Shown here: positions 22,545-35,555 of the stretch, in pieces
How the letters are laid out: the number at the start of each line of letters is the position of its first letter
Position numbering within the stretch: position 1 is the first letter of the stretch
Origin: Angiostrongylus vasorum
Taxonomy: Eukaryota; Nematoda; Chromadorea; Rhabditida; Metastrongylidae
Length of the DNA stretch: 64,000 nt
NCBI GenBank assembly: GCA_018806985.1
Contig: JADANN010000034.1
Span: 682,001 to 746,000, forward strand
Reading direction: 5' to 3'
Notes under the pieces: generated by a model
Database searches by the model: none
What the model saw: only the letters and a program-made list of their open reading frames with translations
What the model was told of the DNA's origin: nothing
Position numbers and translations under genes: made by a program

Positions 22545-25500
22545 TATAAGGGATCTCGAGCCCATTAGTCGCGATGCTACATGACGCATCTCCATGTGGT
22601 GGATAAGGAGTTAATCGCGGACCAAAAGCGACCTTTGCTTTCCTGAGACGCAGGTGCACACAGGGTATGGACTCCCTGCTTCTGCTGCGCCGATTTGGCA
22701 CATACTTTCTGTGTTTACGAGGCGTATTCATGCATGTGTGTGTGGGTGCGTTGTAGTCTATGCAGATTGTATTTCACGAGTCAGTTCTGCCAAAAACCTG
22801 CAACCAAGTCGCTGGGAATTATATGGGAGGTGGTTAGGAATCGTCTCCAACAAATGAGCTCCATTTCCACTTAGGGAGAGACTGGAAAGCTACTCGTGAG
22901 TATATCTTGCCCCCACGTTCAGGGCTCAGCAGGCTATAAGTGGGTATCAAAAAGCTAAATACAGCAAAAGAAGAGGGTCTCATTCTCCTGACCTGGAAAG
23001 ATCCCCCCAATTCCGCAGCGTTTGGTAGGACCAGTACAGAGAGGCTGCTAAAATATCAGGGTCTTCTAAGCTGCCTAAATCGCAAATAATTAAAATGACG
23101 ATCTGTACCTACAATGCACGCACACTTACATCTGACTTCTCGATAGAAGACTGATCATGCAAGCAAGAAGGTCAAGGCACGACGTAAACGGACTGACCGA
23201 GACTAGACGACGCCACCCATTCAACGCCGTTTGTGACAACCGGGGAAGAACTGTTCCTCGGAACATGCGACAGTACAGAAGTGGGCGGTGTCAGCGTTTT
23301 CATCTCGTCAATACGACTTTGTTCATGAACATTCGACATTCATTCGAGCAACTAACGACCCGAATCGGACGTTTACGGTTGAAAAGATATGGATCCGGCC
23401 GTGGCATTCTTCGCCCTTTACGCGTCGACACCAAACTATGATGAAGAAGAAGTAGCAGCCTTCCATATGAACTTGGAGAAGTTCTACAGAGAAAGCCATA
23501 CATTCTTCGACCTCATCACTGGAGAATTTAAGGCTAAGATTGGACCAAAAAGAACGTCTGAAGAACGTCACATTGGGATCCAGAGATTAGAATGGAACTA
23601 GCAGTGTGAGTAGCTGCCTGAATTTACCATGACGGCCAAGACCGTCTATGGTAACTCGCAATCCCAGAAACCCCACCCTCAACACTGGACGTGGGTGTTT
23701 CCCAATGCAGAAGACCATAGCTAAATAGACTACGTTGTAGTAAATCGAATGTTTTGTCTAACCTATGTAGCCAAATTCCTAATATTCTGCAGAAGAACAG
23801 ACCGTCTCCTCCTTTATAGGAAATTTCTTTTTTCCTTTCATGAAAAAAGAGAAAGCCGCTAACTTAAGAAAACGGAGCATCAGAGCAACCATGAACTGAA
23901 ATTTTTTTGAATCATTAATTGGTTCTTGAGAAGCTGCCGTCACTGATCGAGAAATATGAGCGAATAATTCAACACCTTCACTTTAGCGACCTGAAATCTG
24001 AGAGTCCGAAAGTCACTAAGGGAGGTCTGCCTCCAGAAACACTCGAGCTAATACGTCAACGTGCAATCGCACGTGCTACAGGCAACCGCTTGTTCACGTC
24101 CAAGTTTGCAAAACAATGCAGACAAACGATAAAGGAAGATCTTAGAGAGAGAAGAGCAGCAGTTATGGTCGAAGAAGTCTGGAAGAAGCATTCGCAGTGC
24201 CCTCCGAAGATTCGCCAATTACAAAACCAAGGTGACTGCACTCCAACGCCTAGACGGAACAGTTACAGCATCCAGAAAGGCAATGCAGAAAACCATTCAC
24301 GACTACTACTCAGATCTCTTAAGTAGCCACGCCCTTCTTCCATCTTACGAAATAAAGGAAGATGGATGTGTCGTACCACCGGTTCTCTCCTCCGAAATCC
24401 GACATGCTATTTTGTCGGTGAAAAACCGAACAACACCAGCTTCGGCCATGGTAAGAACACCTGAGCAACCTTTCACCAGTCCTCGTAAACACACTGGCTC
24501 GGCTCTTCACACGGTACGTGTCTGAATGCTGTGTCCTTACTCAGTGGAAGACCAACAAGACCGTGCTGTTGTAATGAAGAAAATTGATCTCCACGATATC
24601 GGCAACTGCCGCCCAATCTGCCTGCTGTCGGTCGCCTACAATCTTTTCTCTCAATCCATCCTAAACAGCATTAACAGAAAATTGGACAAAGGAAATCCAT
24701 GTGAGCAAGCAGGGTTTCCAGAAGGATTCAGTACGATGGGTCACATCCACAAGATAACAGGACTCACTGAAGTGTCGCAAGAGTGCAGAAGACCGCTCTG
24801 TCTCACTATCGTCGATTTAAAGAAGATTTTTGACTCTATTGAGATAGAAGCAATCATGGAAGCCCTGAACAGTCACGTAGTCCCTACTCAGTATATAAAG
24901 ATTATTCGTGAGCTGTATAAAAATACCATGACCAAGATATCTCCATTCTACACCGATACTAAAATCGACGCCAAAAGAGAGATTAAGCAAGGTGATACCA
25001 TCTCGCCAAAATTATTTACTGCCACTCTCGAGAAAGTGAAGCAAACACCGGAATGGGACAACATGGGAGTGAAAATCGATGGTCGGAATTTACACCATCT
25101 TGGTTTTGTTGATGACATCGTTATTATAACACCAATCATTATCCAAGCGCAACGAGTACTTGCCGACTTCGATAAAGCCTGTGGAAAGTTTGGTCCTCGA
25201 CTAAGTCTCACAATGACGATATTCATAAAGAACGGATTTGTTTCGTATTCCCCACTAACGCTCAGCGAAATGAATATCTCAGAACGCCCCAGTCACGTCT
25301 ACCTAGGTCGGGAAATCAACATGATGATTGATTCAGCTCGGGAGTTGAACAGAAGGAAGCGAGCAATTTGCGGAGCTTTCATGAGCATCGAGGATGTAGT
25401 GAAGAGGACAAAGAACATCCGACTCTGTGCCCATCTTTTCGACTCAACGGTAGTTTCTGCCCTAACGTATGCGTCAGAAACCTGGTGGCTGCGTAAGCAG

Positions 25501-25965
25501 AATGGAAGATCACTCAGGGTTATCGAACGCGCAGTCGAAAGGACGATGCTAGGAGTATCCCGTGTCACATATATGAGGGAAGGGATCCGAAGCACCGACC
25601 TGTGCCAACGATCAAAAATCAAAGATACAATTTTGTACGCCAAACAGTCGAAGATAAGGTGAACCGGTCACGTAATGTATATACACGACAACCGATGGAC
25701 CAGAGCTGTTAGTGACTGGATTTCTCGGGATTTCAAACGTACTGCAGGAAGACCAGCGACCCAATGCTCAGAGTTTTTCGTGAAAAGCCTGGAAGAAGGG
25801 TACAATGCTCGACGATTTCCGAAAGAGAGCATAAGCTACTTGGCACTCTTGAACGCTACAGGGAAAAATGGAAGAATTACTGGCGTCTCCTCGAGTCACT
25901 CAACAATCAACGGGAGTACAAGTTATACAAGTGATACAGGTGATTTCCAAAGACGAACCTAACCC
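22545..25965 (+). mobile_element. RTE-B LINE, nearly full-length, decayed endonuclease and mostly open reverse transcriptase
   Basis: Apparent 5' leader 22545-23090 (part shared with 42765-42940), then an APE-type endonuclease from about 23095 (TYNARTLTS). The GDFNA box is read as GEFKA near 23520, followed by an ERHIG segment; the domain is frameshifted. The RT reads openly from 24526: RPICLLSVAYNLF, then FVDDIV near 25105 where FADD is expected, then AHLFDSTVVSALTYASETW. A lone TGA at 25660-25662 replaces the Trp of the KIRWxGHVM motif; the same frame continues to 25962 (WISRDFKRTAGRPATQ). The 3' end repeats CAGGTGAT/ACAGGTGAT, a short tandem tail typical of RTE. Function: target-primed reverse transcription. 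Lesions make this copy inactive. Confidence 0.88.
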
Positions 25966-26682
25966 GCCGATTCTCTGGTGTTGGTGTATCTAAGCGTTGG
26001 CACCTCTATTCGATAGTTTGTAGAAACAGCTGTTTTGGCGACTTGGAAACACTCAGTGTTCATACTACTGTGAAGGTTCTGTGTGCGACATCTATGATGA
26101 TGATGATATCGGTGGTAGTCATCGATGATGACAGTATTGGTGTCTTTTCGTGAGCAAAAGAGGAAACAGAATAAACTTCATAGTCGTTTTGAGAACTTTT
26201 GCCACTTTTTTCCCTTTTTGCGAAAAAAGAGTCTTTCAGGAAAGTTGCAGTGGTCAGAATGGTCAGACCTTATATAAACCTTGATGTAACACCTATTTTG
26301 GCAAAGAAAACTTCTGGTTTATAAGAATAGTCAGTTTTTTTATGTGCTCTTTACTGGTCTGCTCACATATTCAACTTCAAAGATAGGAAATCTAGGGTTT
26401 TATTTTATTATGAATAACCCTTACTGTCATGGTGATGTTAGGAGTTTATCAGAATATTCCTTCCATTGCAGTAAGTCTCGATTCGAACTCGTTCAATTGT
26501 TTTTGGGAACCATTCTCTACGCTAAAGTCTGCAAGGTCTTGTGTAAGGTACAAATATTCCTGTAAAGGATCGCCAAGGATTCATGCGTGCCTTTCTGACA
26601 TTATCTTTACTTTATCTTGATGTTGAGGTACGTGGCTGACGCGGTTTGTCGAAGCATGGTTTGCCCCAGATATTTTAAACGG
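25966..26682. other. no gene; short GAT-rich microsatellite
   Basis: Contains an interrupted (GAT)n/(TGA)n patch at about 26093-26131. No coding feature supported. Confidence 0.5.
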
Positions 26683-27052
26683 TATAGGGCAGGTATTGTA
26701 GTGAATCCGTTCATCACAATCAGGTTGCTGATTCGACACTGCTTTGGGTTCTCGTGAACCGTGGTTATTCGGGCTAATAAAATCGATCCCAGACTTGTTT
26801 GGGAACAGTTCACTGTCCACAAATCAAGTGGGAACGATCTACGCGGCAATTCCTGGACTTTATTGACAGTAGACTCGACCATCGTTTAACGACATCCATA
26901 AAGAATGCAACAATTATCAAGCTGATTCAAAGCCGCACCTAAAACCTTCGATGAGCTTCGTGGATGATGGATGCGATCAAACGAATCGAATGCGAGAAGT
27001 ACTAAGATCCGCGCTGTACATGTGAAGATGGGTCGTGTAAAAAAAATTTTAA
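26683..27052 (+). repeat. family C SINE, diverged
   Basis: Follows the order of the copy at 20528: a weak head with GTGAATCCGTTCATCACAA, a B-box-like GCTGATTCGAC, core CCCAGACTTGTTTGGGAACA, TGGGAACGATC, and a 3' part GAATGCGAGAAGTACTAAG ending in an A-rich run. The head promoter is eroded. Confidence 0.65.
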
Positions 27053-28247
27053 ACAGCCGATTCGTGCCGGCAGCTGTGAAGTGGCGCAAACGATTTTATC
27101 TAAGATTAAGCTCATTTTAGACGAAAATGCCAATTGCACAATGTTCTCTGGCGCCAAATTGGCTTACCAATTACTCTTCCTCACTATTGTAAACAGTGTG
27201 TAATATCTTTTGGTCTTCTGTGTCTGACAACGTTATGCTTCATCTCTTTAGCTTCTGTGTGATAGATCGTAAATGGAAGTTTCTTATATTTTCAGCTGTA
27301 ACTTAATTATAAATCGCCAACATAGTTGTTCCTGATTCTGGAATCCTAAAATGGCCTTAGACTTAGGTAACACTTTTTCTGGTCTTCCAACTCAAGAGTT
27401 TAATGTTCTGCGAGAGGTATGCACGGCAACTTGTACGCTCTTCCGTGAGGTTTGTCAGTGCTTATGAGTATTTTTGTCACATTCTTTGTGAATAGATGTG
27501 TTACTTATTTGGTGGATATGACTTTTAGTTGTATCCTGTCCTTTGATTAGCCTGTTGGCCTCTTCAACATGGTGCATTCACACAATCAAAATCTCATACA
27601 TATACATTAACCCATGACGCTTAGACGGAAATACATTGTGTGAAGGAGGGTAGAGATGACGAAGAACATTGACCTTAATGCGTTTTCTTCGGTTTGTTTG
27701 TAAATACAATTTCTTTAAAAAACTCAAAAAAGTTCCTTTACTGGGCTCTCCGTACTCAGTCGGTAGCTTGTCCAACTCAAATGCTATGTAGCCCATGTAA
27801 TGTTTACCTCTAGGTTTAATAATTTGAAAAAAAAGCTCCTTTGCGGAAGAACAGTTAATTTTTTTGCCACAAAGTGTTGCTATTTAAGAAAGTACGCAGC
27901 ACGCCTGTGAAGAGGATTCAGCGATCTTTGCAGTAGTTGAATGTTGCAGTTGACACCACAGAACACCATTTTGCGATGATGAGCTGAAAAAATAACGGAG
28001 GAGATTTCTCCAGACTTGTTCAGTGTTTAGGGAGTTTGTATTCATCAATGCCCTTCCAACATAGTTTGTTTTTTCGTAACAGTTACCAAGTCTTAATACC
28101 AAAATCGTCACTTAAGCTTTAACGTTGCACATGATAATGGTTATTTAAGGTTCCAAAATTTCCAGATTATACACACATTCATCTGTCACATCTTCCATAG
28201 AATAAACACTAAATTAACATGCAGGCTTAGAACTCGTATTTATAATA
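27053..28247. other. no gene recognised
   Basis: AT-rich. Minus-strand open frames at 27578-27796 and 27884-28111 carry no recognised domain. No repeat identified. Confidence 0.4.
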
Positions 28248-28590
28248 TTTCGCTTTTTTATTTTCTGCCTTTTATACTTTTCATGGCATGTTATTATTAT
28301 GCGAAATACAACCACAAGATTGCTGAGATATTTGCAAAACTCCCTACCGCAGGTGTTTGCGGTGGGGAACGAACGCGCTATTGTCCTTTCCGGCGAGTAA
28401 CGCGTTCACCACCACGCCATGCGGGTCCTTCATTTCGCCTGTCTCTCAGCTAGTTCTTATCGATCTGTGCCGTCAGCAATCACCCGTCACCGGGACTGAT
28501 CTGTGGAGCCCATATCGGCATTAAACCCAGTTAAGCTGAGGCTGTAGTTGAATTCACAATATTTAGCTTTTTATTTTCTGCCTTTCATAT
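28248..28590 (-). repeat. family D repeat, left arm of a 0.7-kb inverted repeat
   Basis: Nearly complete minus-strand D unit. It mirrors 28645-28935 with very high identity over about 290 bp, including the GGCAGAAAATAAAAAGC end. The arms meet across an A/T-only spacer. Confidence 0.85.
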
Positions 28591-28644
28591 AAATATAAAT
28601 ATAATATAAAAAATATACAATGACATAAATAAAAAAAATAATAC

Positions 28645-28935
28645 AAAAGGCAGAAAATAAAAAAGCAAAATATTGTGAATTCAACTACTGCCTCAGCTTA
28701 ACTGGGTTTAATGCCGATGTGGGCTCTCCAGACCAGTCCCGGTGACAGGTGATTGCTGACGGCACAGATCGATAAGAACTAGCTGAGAGAAGGCGAAACG
28801 AAGGACCCGCATGGCGTGGTGGTGAACGCGTTACTCCCCGGAAAGGACAATAGCGCGTTCGTTCCCCACCGCAAACACCTGCGGTCCGGAGTTTTGCAAA
28901 TATCTCAGCAATGTTGTGGTTGTTACTCGTAATTA
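28645..28935 (+). repeat. family D repeat, right arm of a 0.7-kb inverted repeat
   Basis: Plus-strand unit starting GGCAGAAAATAAAAAAGC and running through CAGCTTAACTGGGTTTAATG and CGCGTTCGTTCCCCACC to ATATCTCAGCAATG. The arm similarity suggests a recent inverted duplication or head-to-head insertion. Confidence 0.85.
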
Positions 28936-29427
28936 TATCAATTTTCAAATAGAAAATGCAGTTTACGCGTGAAGGTAATTCTCTACTTGAATATAGAATT
29001 GAATAACCTAGTGTTTTAATGAGTTAGGGGAAAGGGTTACGTTATGAAGTGTTGGCATCATTATAATGTCCCTCTTGCCTTTCTCCTCAACATCATTTTT
29101 TCTACTCCAACCATGTTGTACTGTCTATTGTCATCTCTTCATCTTCAGAGGAATGGCATACTAGGTATGTCCCTTCTTTTTCTTACTGCAAATGTCACTA
29201 AGATGGAAGGTGCAAGTGTTATCCCTTGCATTAGGTTCTCACCCACAAGGACCTTGCATACCAATTATCGTTATAGAGGTGTTTTCCTTCATCTGAGTCT
29301 CATCACTATAGGGTGATGCGACATAGCAATTTACAGGAGAAGGGGTGGGAGGAAGGGGTGGGGGGTACTACCGTTCTTAGCAAAAACAACATTTAGGCAA
29401 TAGCATTTCATACCTATCTATTGCCAT
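28936..29427. other. no gene recognised
   Basis: A G-rich patch (GGGGTGGGAGGAAGGGGTGG) lies at about 29342-29361. The open frame 29044-29316 has no known domain. Confidence 0.4.
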
Positions 29428-29695
29428 AATGAGGGATAACGCTATCGGCTTCCATCAATCCTTAAGGAATGAAGGCATTGTGAATTGTACGCCATCAAGC
29501 ATCGCAAGAGGTGGTTGAAGGCTTAACATATCTGGTCTATACAATGTGTTGCGGTTGCCTATCAGTCTAACAACTCAGTGTTCTAATCCTCCCAGACAAC
29601 TCGGATACCAATTTCCCCGATTCAGAAGTTAAAATAATCTATTGAACGCTGGACGCAGGATCGAACCAACGACCACATGTGTATTGCAGGACAAA
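29428..29695 (-). repeat. family B SINE, strongly diverged
   Basis: Recognised by order: GGCTTCCATCAATCC, GGTTGAAGGCTTAACATATC, CTCCCAGACAACTCGGATAC and a B-box-like GGTTCGATCCTGC in the reverse complement. An old copy. Confidence 0.65.
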
Positions 29696-32337
29696 AAAAA
29701 ATCTATTAGCTCTTAGTGCTGAAGCAAACAGTTTCGGTCTATAGACGACTGAAGGTAACAGAAAGTCTACTTGGTATAAGGAAACGTCACTAATGCTGAC
29801 TTCACAATTTGGACCTTGTGGTCTCCTTTCCATTCACTATCAGAAGAATATCTCGTATCATAGTGAAGATTATTGAGCAAAATCTATCAGAATCTGAAGG
29901 GTATGCGAACATGGTGAAGGTATTATTTTTTCCTCCAAGAATGGAATTGTTCTTCGAAAATTTGAATTTCAAACAGTCTTAAAGCAGAATCGGAAATTTA
30001 GATTGCTTATATATGCCGTTAAGAGAGTAGAGCAAAACGTGTTCAATAAGTCTGTCTAGGCTTCAAGACATCTAGCTATCGAACAATTAGTAGCATTTAT
30101 CGAAACTTGCCCGCTACCTGAAGAATGTGACGTTCAATTTTTGCCGTAGTTTTACTTCACTTCCAATCATTACGAGGAATCACGATTATTACTTAGAATG
30201 AGGAGGTATAAGAGATACCGAAATAGACCCTACTTAGTTCCCAAGATCGGCTTTCTGTTAACCTCGGCACTGGATAATAAATTATTTATTACTTATAGAG
30301 TATTTATTTTGCAGAAGCCTTATAAATGTTGGTAGAAGTGCGTTCGATGGTGGCTCCCTAATTACGCATACTAAACATCAGCATTTCTCTAAGGCGGTAA
30401 GCAAAATCTCTTTTAAAGTTTTTTTAATATTCTCAATTATTCTGACGGTGTAGTCTTTTTAAAAAATCACTGTTCATTGCCGAGAATTCACTGCTTTCTT
30501 CATAATATACGACTGCTTTTAAATTACTGGTGAGCTCGTTCAGTCAGTACCTTGACATCTATGTACTAATTTTTGAAGCACTCGTTCTAAGTAGGCATCA
30601 GCCTACACCGGTCACTTGTGCACTGCCAAAAAAAAGTTGGGTCAGCTCTTTTTTGTTACCCTTTTCTGCTATGATTTTGTTTTCCATGTATTTTGCTAGC
30701 AATCTTGGATGGCTTCATTTTCTTTGTATAGTTTAGGTGATTCCACATACTGCTTCATATTATTATTTCACATTACTTCATTGATTTCGTATTACACTTA
30801 AATTTCTATGCTTCTGAAACCTTTCAAACTGTCATGTGTGACAAAAAAAATCGTCCTCTACACAACTTTGCTTCTGTCAGTATTTGGTAGTAGGTCTTCT
30901 TTTAAGTTGTTATTTCATTATCCTATGCGTTTCTGCCACAACATATAGGAAATACATGTCAGGATATGTTCTATACATATCCATTCTATAAGACAGCAAT
31001 AATCTATCATAGTGATTGTTCAAACTTCCTATTCGCGTGCTATTACTTAAAATTATTGTGTGTTGTTATTTACGATTATTGTATGCTATTACCATTTATT
31101 TAGTCGCTATGGATCAGTGTTGAGTTGCATCGCAGAGCCTCGATTTCCTATTTCACGACAGTAGTCCCTAGTCGAAGAAAAGAACTCGTCCAAGAAACAG
31201 TTTCTTTACTATGAACTACACAGGATAGATTCCTACATTCATGCCCAGCTAGCTATCTCTGTTTAATAAGCTATCGGTTAATTGGAAGTAGCAAAACAAA
31301 AGAAGTTTATCCAGCGAAATATTCCGCAGCAGAGAAAATGGGTGGGTCTCATCTCATGCCGGTCACTATGCCGACTTCGTATGAGTCGAAATCCACTCAC
31401 GTTGGTCTTCAAATGTTAATAGGCTAAGTGCAGAGGTTTCGCTCTTCTGTTTGCATGTTTATTACTAAGTTCATATTACTATTAAGTTGTTATAATCTAC
31501 CTATTTTATTATTACTTGGTTGTTTATGTTATTATTAAGCGTTCGTAACCATAGTTCAGCATCCAACCACTAATGGAGCAATTTCATGTTTCTTTTTTAA
31601 GATTTGCTCAGTCTCCTTTCCTATTTTCGTACGAGCCCATTCCATACGGTAACCACCACTTCTCATGGCGGTTAGAGATGAAACCTTCAATCATTTCCTG
31701 GTCGAAAATTTAATTTTATCACATAATGGATAATTGTGGTTTCTCCGTAGCCCCCTACACTTTTCGATAGTCGAAGAACACGTAGAGGTAAAAAATTAGG
31801 AAAAGGTTTTCCTTCGTGTGGATTTATTTCCGCTACAACCCTTTTTAGTCGTCATACCCCGCTTAATTACCTTTCTATGTCCTATCTATGTAGTCATTGT
31901 TGCGATTGTTGTGATATTTTCTTCGTACTATAATGAAACTCTTCGTTGATGATGTTTTATGAGTTCTACCTGTCGGGAATTAAATTTTACAGAGCTGTGC
32001 CCTGTCAGCAAATAACGAACTCGACATGCGCTTCGATGAACACGGCCTATGAAGAACGTGAGGACAGGGAGCACGTTATTAAACATGCTCTGCTTTGCAG
32101 ACACGAGCAATGAAACGCCGTTTTACTGTCAGGAGAGGTAGTAATTTGTGCGCATATTTTAGCTTTTCCAGGTCACATGCCTGCTCTTCTTTGACCAAGT
32201 CTTAAGTACATGACCTAATTTCCATATAGTCAATTAGTATTCGCTAGATGCAGGAGGACCCTATTGCGAAGATGATCTTAATCAACGACTCCAAAAGACA
32301 AGGATTATTGCGTCATAATTATTTGTTTATTGGATTA
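29696..32337. other. long stretch with no recognised feature
   Basis: 2.6 kb of AT-rich DNA. The longest open frames (64-68 codons) show no motif. No splice-site-bounded coding segments or members of families A-D could be identified. Confidence 0.45.
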
Positions 32338-32574
32338 AAAAGGATAGAGCTCTCGGCGTTGATCAATCCCTGAAGCATGCACCATGCATTCGACTTCATT
32401 AAGTACCGTTGGAGGTGACTGAATGCATATCTGGCCTTTACAATGACTCGCGGTGGGCTACCGATCTATCGAGCCAGTGCTGCGGAAGGATGGAAGGCTT
32501 GGTGAGCCATGGGCGCGGGGATCGATTCCACGTGTGCGTCGCAGTGGCGCCTCCAACCACTGTGCCACACACGC
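32338..32574 (-). repeat. family B SINE abutting RTE-B
   Basis: Slightly shortened in the core (CTGCGGAAGGATGG in place of the full GGTACC block). The head end (CGCGTGTGTGGCACAGTGG in the reverse complement) stops at the RTE-B 3' end, so the two lie back to back. Confidence 0.8.
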
Positions 32575-32577
32575 GCT

Positions 32578-33866
32578 TATAGGATCCACCTCCATCACCT
32601 GTAGTCCCGTTGATCGTCGAGTGACTCGACCCGGCGCCAGTAAGTCTTCCATTTTTCCCTGTCATGTGCAAGAGTAACCCAATGGGTTCTGCTCGCTCTA
32701 GAGACTCGTCGAGCATCATATCTTTCTTCAAAGGCTCTTTGTGAAGAACTCTGACCATCGGGTCGGTGGTCTTCCTGCAGTACGTTTGACATCCCGAGGA
32801 ATCCAGTCACAAACGGCTTCTGTCCAAGGGTTGTCATTCATACGCATTACGTGTCCGGCCCACCTTATCTTCGATTGTTTGGCGTACAGAACGGCATCTT
32901 TGATTTTTGATCGTCGAAGCAGATCGGAGCTTCGGATCCCCTGTTTTACTTGTGTGGAACGGGATACTCCTAGCATCGCCCTTTCGACTGCGCGTTCAAT
33001 AACGCTAGGTGACCTTTCATCCTTCTTACGCAGCGACCAAGTTTCTGACGCATACGTTAGGGCAGGAAGTACTGTTGAGTCAAAAAAGGTAGGCACGTAG
33101 TCGGGTCTTCCTTGTTCTCTTCGCTACAACCTCGATGCTCTTGAAAGCACCCCAAGCCGCTCGTTTCCTTCTGCTCAGCTCTGGAGCTAGGTCGTTCATC
33201 ATATTGATTTCCCGACCTAGATAGATATAACTGGAGCATTCGGAGATATTCGTTCCGTTGAGCATGAATGGGCTATACGAAACGAATCCGTTCTTCATGA
33301 ACACCGTTTTTCTGAGATTTAGTTGAAGACCAATCTTTCCACAGGCTTTATCAAAGTCGGTAAGCATACGCTCCGCTTGGCTAATGTTTGGTGTTATAAG
33401 GACGATGTCATCAGCAAAGCGAAGATGGTGTAATGCCGATCATCGATTTCCACTCCCATATAATCCAATTCCAATGTTCGCATGACGTTCGGGAGGGTGG
33501 CGGTAAATAATTTTGGCGAGATGGTGTCGCCTTGCCTAACTCCTCTTTTGACGTCAATGATAATATCGTCGTAGAATGGTGATACCCTGGTTGTGAAATT
33601 TTTGTACAGCTCACGAAGAATCTTTATGTACTAAGTAGGCACTCCTTGACTATCCGGGGCTTCCAAGACTGCATCTATCTTGACTGAATCAAAGGCCTTT
33701 TTGTAAATCGATGAAGGTGAGACAGAGCGGTCTTTTGTACTCTCGCGATACTTCAATGAGCCTTGTTACCGTGTGCATGTGGTCCATCGCACTAAATCCT
33801 TTTCGAAACCCCTGCCTGCTCACATGGCTGCCCTTCGCCCAGTGTTCTGCCATTGTGTCATGTGCT
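32578..33866 (-). mobile_element. RTE-B LINE, 5'-truncated copy
   Basis: Minus-strand copy of the element at 22545, from about the FRKGFS region of the RT to the 3' end. In the reverse complement: HHLRFADDIV near 33395-33425 (catalytic box intact here), ECSSYIYLGREINMMND, DSTVLPALTYASETW, SKIRWAGHVMRMNDN (the Trp lost in the plus-strand copy is present) and RDVKRTAGRPPTRW. At least two frameshifts separate open pieces 33411-33614, 33080-33367, 32728-33096 and 32595-32837. 5' truncation is the usual result of incomplete target-primed reverse transcription. Confidence 0.87.
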
Positions 33867-33894
33867 TATAGGATTATGAATGATTATTATAAAA

Positions 33895-34297
33895 ATCCTC
33901 CCGACGGCTTATCGCCTCATTGTCGCTGGGAGGTGTTCTTGGGTGTCGGACTGCTATGTACAGCGCGGAATTCATTCCCTGGCAAGGTCTCCCAAGCTGA
34001 GAAGGAGTCCGGCGTTTCCATCAGGAAGCTTAGTTAAGAGTAAACCAATACCAGGATTCACCACCGTCCTGGTATCAAACTAGTAGCATGGCGGCGAATC
34101 TCTATCTGATCGGCAAGGGCGGCGACTGCTTGTGGTGGCAACGACCTGGGGCAGACTTTGGCCTGACTGACCTCAGAACTCAAGCGAAGCACAATGGTTA
34201 AACCAGGAAAACTACCAAAAAATGGACATTATGCTGGGACCCGCATAACCATTAAGGACGGGCCGTGCAAGTATCCTTCCAAGTATCCACGAAAGTA
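33895..34297 (+). repeat. family A repeat (copy 5)
   Basis: Full-length. The tail contains three CAAGTATCC-like units (CAAGTATCCTTCCAAGTATC, then CACG), showing the tail varies in unit number between copies as RTE-type tails do. Confidence 0.85.
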
Positions 34298-34364
34298 AGT
34301 ATTGTAAAGTTACTATTATTTGTTAATAAAAAAGAATAGGTAGTAAGTAATAAGTGATTATATT

Positions 34365-34642
34365 GTGATTTGGTGGTTGGAGGCGTCAATGCAACATGCG
34401 CGTGGAATCGATTCCCAGCGCCCGTGGCCCACCAAGCCTTCCATCTCTGCAGGGTCGGCAAATTGGTACCAGACTAGTCTGGGAGGGTAGCAGCACTGAC
34501 TCGATACATCGGTAGGCCACCACGAGTTATTGTAAAGGCCATATATGCATTCAATCACCTCAAAACGATGCATAATGCAGCCGAGTGCACAGCGCACTCC
34601 TCAGAGATTGATCAGGGCCGAGAGCTTCATCCATTATCCTTT
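34365..34642 (+). repeat. family B SINE
   Basis: Plus-strand orientation. Head eroded (GATTTGGTGGTTGGAGGCG), B box GTGGAATCGATTCCC, core CTGCAGGGTCGGCAAATT then GGTACCAGACTAGTCTGGGA, tail CATTATCCTTTTAC. The core here has CTAGTC like family A. Confidence 0.8.
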
Positions 34643-35555
34643 TACTCATTTAATACTAAATCATTCCAGTGGAAAAAATTAATTTGTCTTTAACCCGGCC
34701 CTAACCCACCCCCAGTACGCTTGTAATGAGAGCTCATCTTCTAACCTTGTGCTTTCGATCGATTTTTCCTGTGTCAATACATCGTTCTTTTCAATTTTTT
34801 ATGAGAACAGAAACAGTAGTTCTCGATCATCATGTATCCAGAACTATGGTATTGTTCTAGTTCAGACTACAGCGTCTCTTAGCGAATATATACGCGCCTA
34901 ATTTGAGCGAATTAGGAAATTACGGAACTTCTCGATGTGAAAAGTCACTTTAATATTCTGAATGCAGCACTAGTTCATTTCGAACACTTTGTTTCAACTA
35001 AAGTGTTCAACAAGGAAAAAAATAGTGTTAATAGAGACGAGTATGATAGTTGATCTAGGCTGTCAGACGATAGCTCTCATTCCGCCGTTAGCCAATGCAC
35101 GAGATCTGAAGTAACTATTGCACTTAGACAGCAAACAATCTTGTTAGAATTATAAATTTCTGAAAAACAGACCTCTCTATCTCTTCAGGACTCGAAGGGA
35201 TATATTTCAATGCGACTGAACAAACGACTGGGAAAGCCATCAACTAGTAGGCACGCTGCAGACGTCGGGTAGCCATCTGAAAATTTGCAGAGCGTCGAAG
35301 TCCTAAATTACAATGAACAGGCTTTCATACTAGCAGAAATCACAGCCATTGTTCCACACCAACTCAAAAAGCTCACGGGAGCAGTGGTGTTCTGTCACAG
35401 TTTAGCAGATGCTAGACCCACCTTTGTCGCGATGCAGATGTTATTGCGAGAGATGCGGAGAATGGTGAAAAAATCTAACTCGCAGCTCTTTAAATACCCA
35501 CCATTTGATAACGTTTTCTTGTTTTCTTCACTATCTGCTTACGTGCTACAACTTG
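34643..35555. other. no gene recognised
   Basis: A C-rich patch (CCGGCCCTAACCCACCCCCA at about 34697-34716) and AT-rich DNA. The 96-codon open frame at 35285-35575 has no recognised domain. Confidence 0.4.

Noticed and set aside
25299..25643. 114-codon minus-strand open frame
   Set aside because: Antisense shadow of the RTE-B reverse transcriptase.
29342..29361. G-rich patch as a G-quadruplex regulator
   Set aside because: Isolated, no gene nearby, and one short run is not enough to claim a function.
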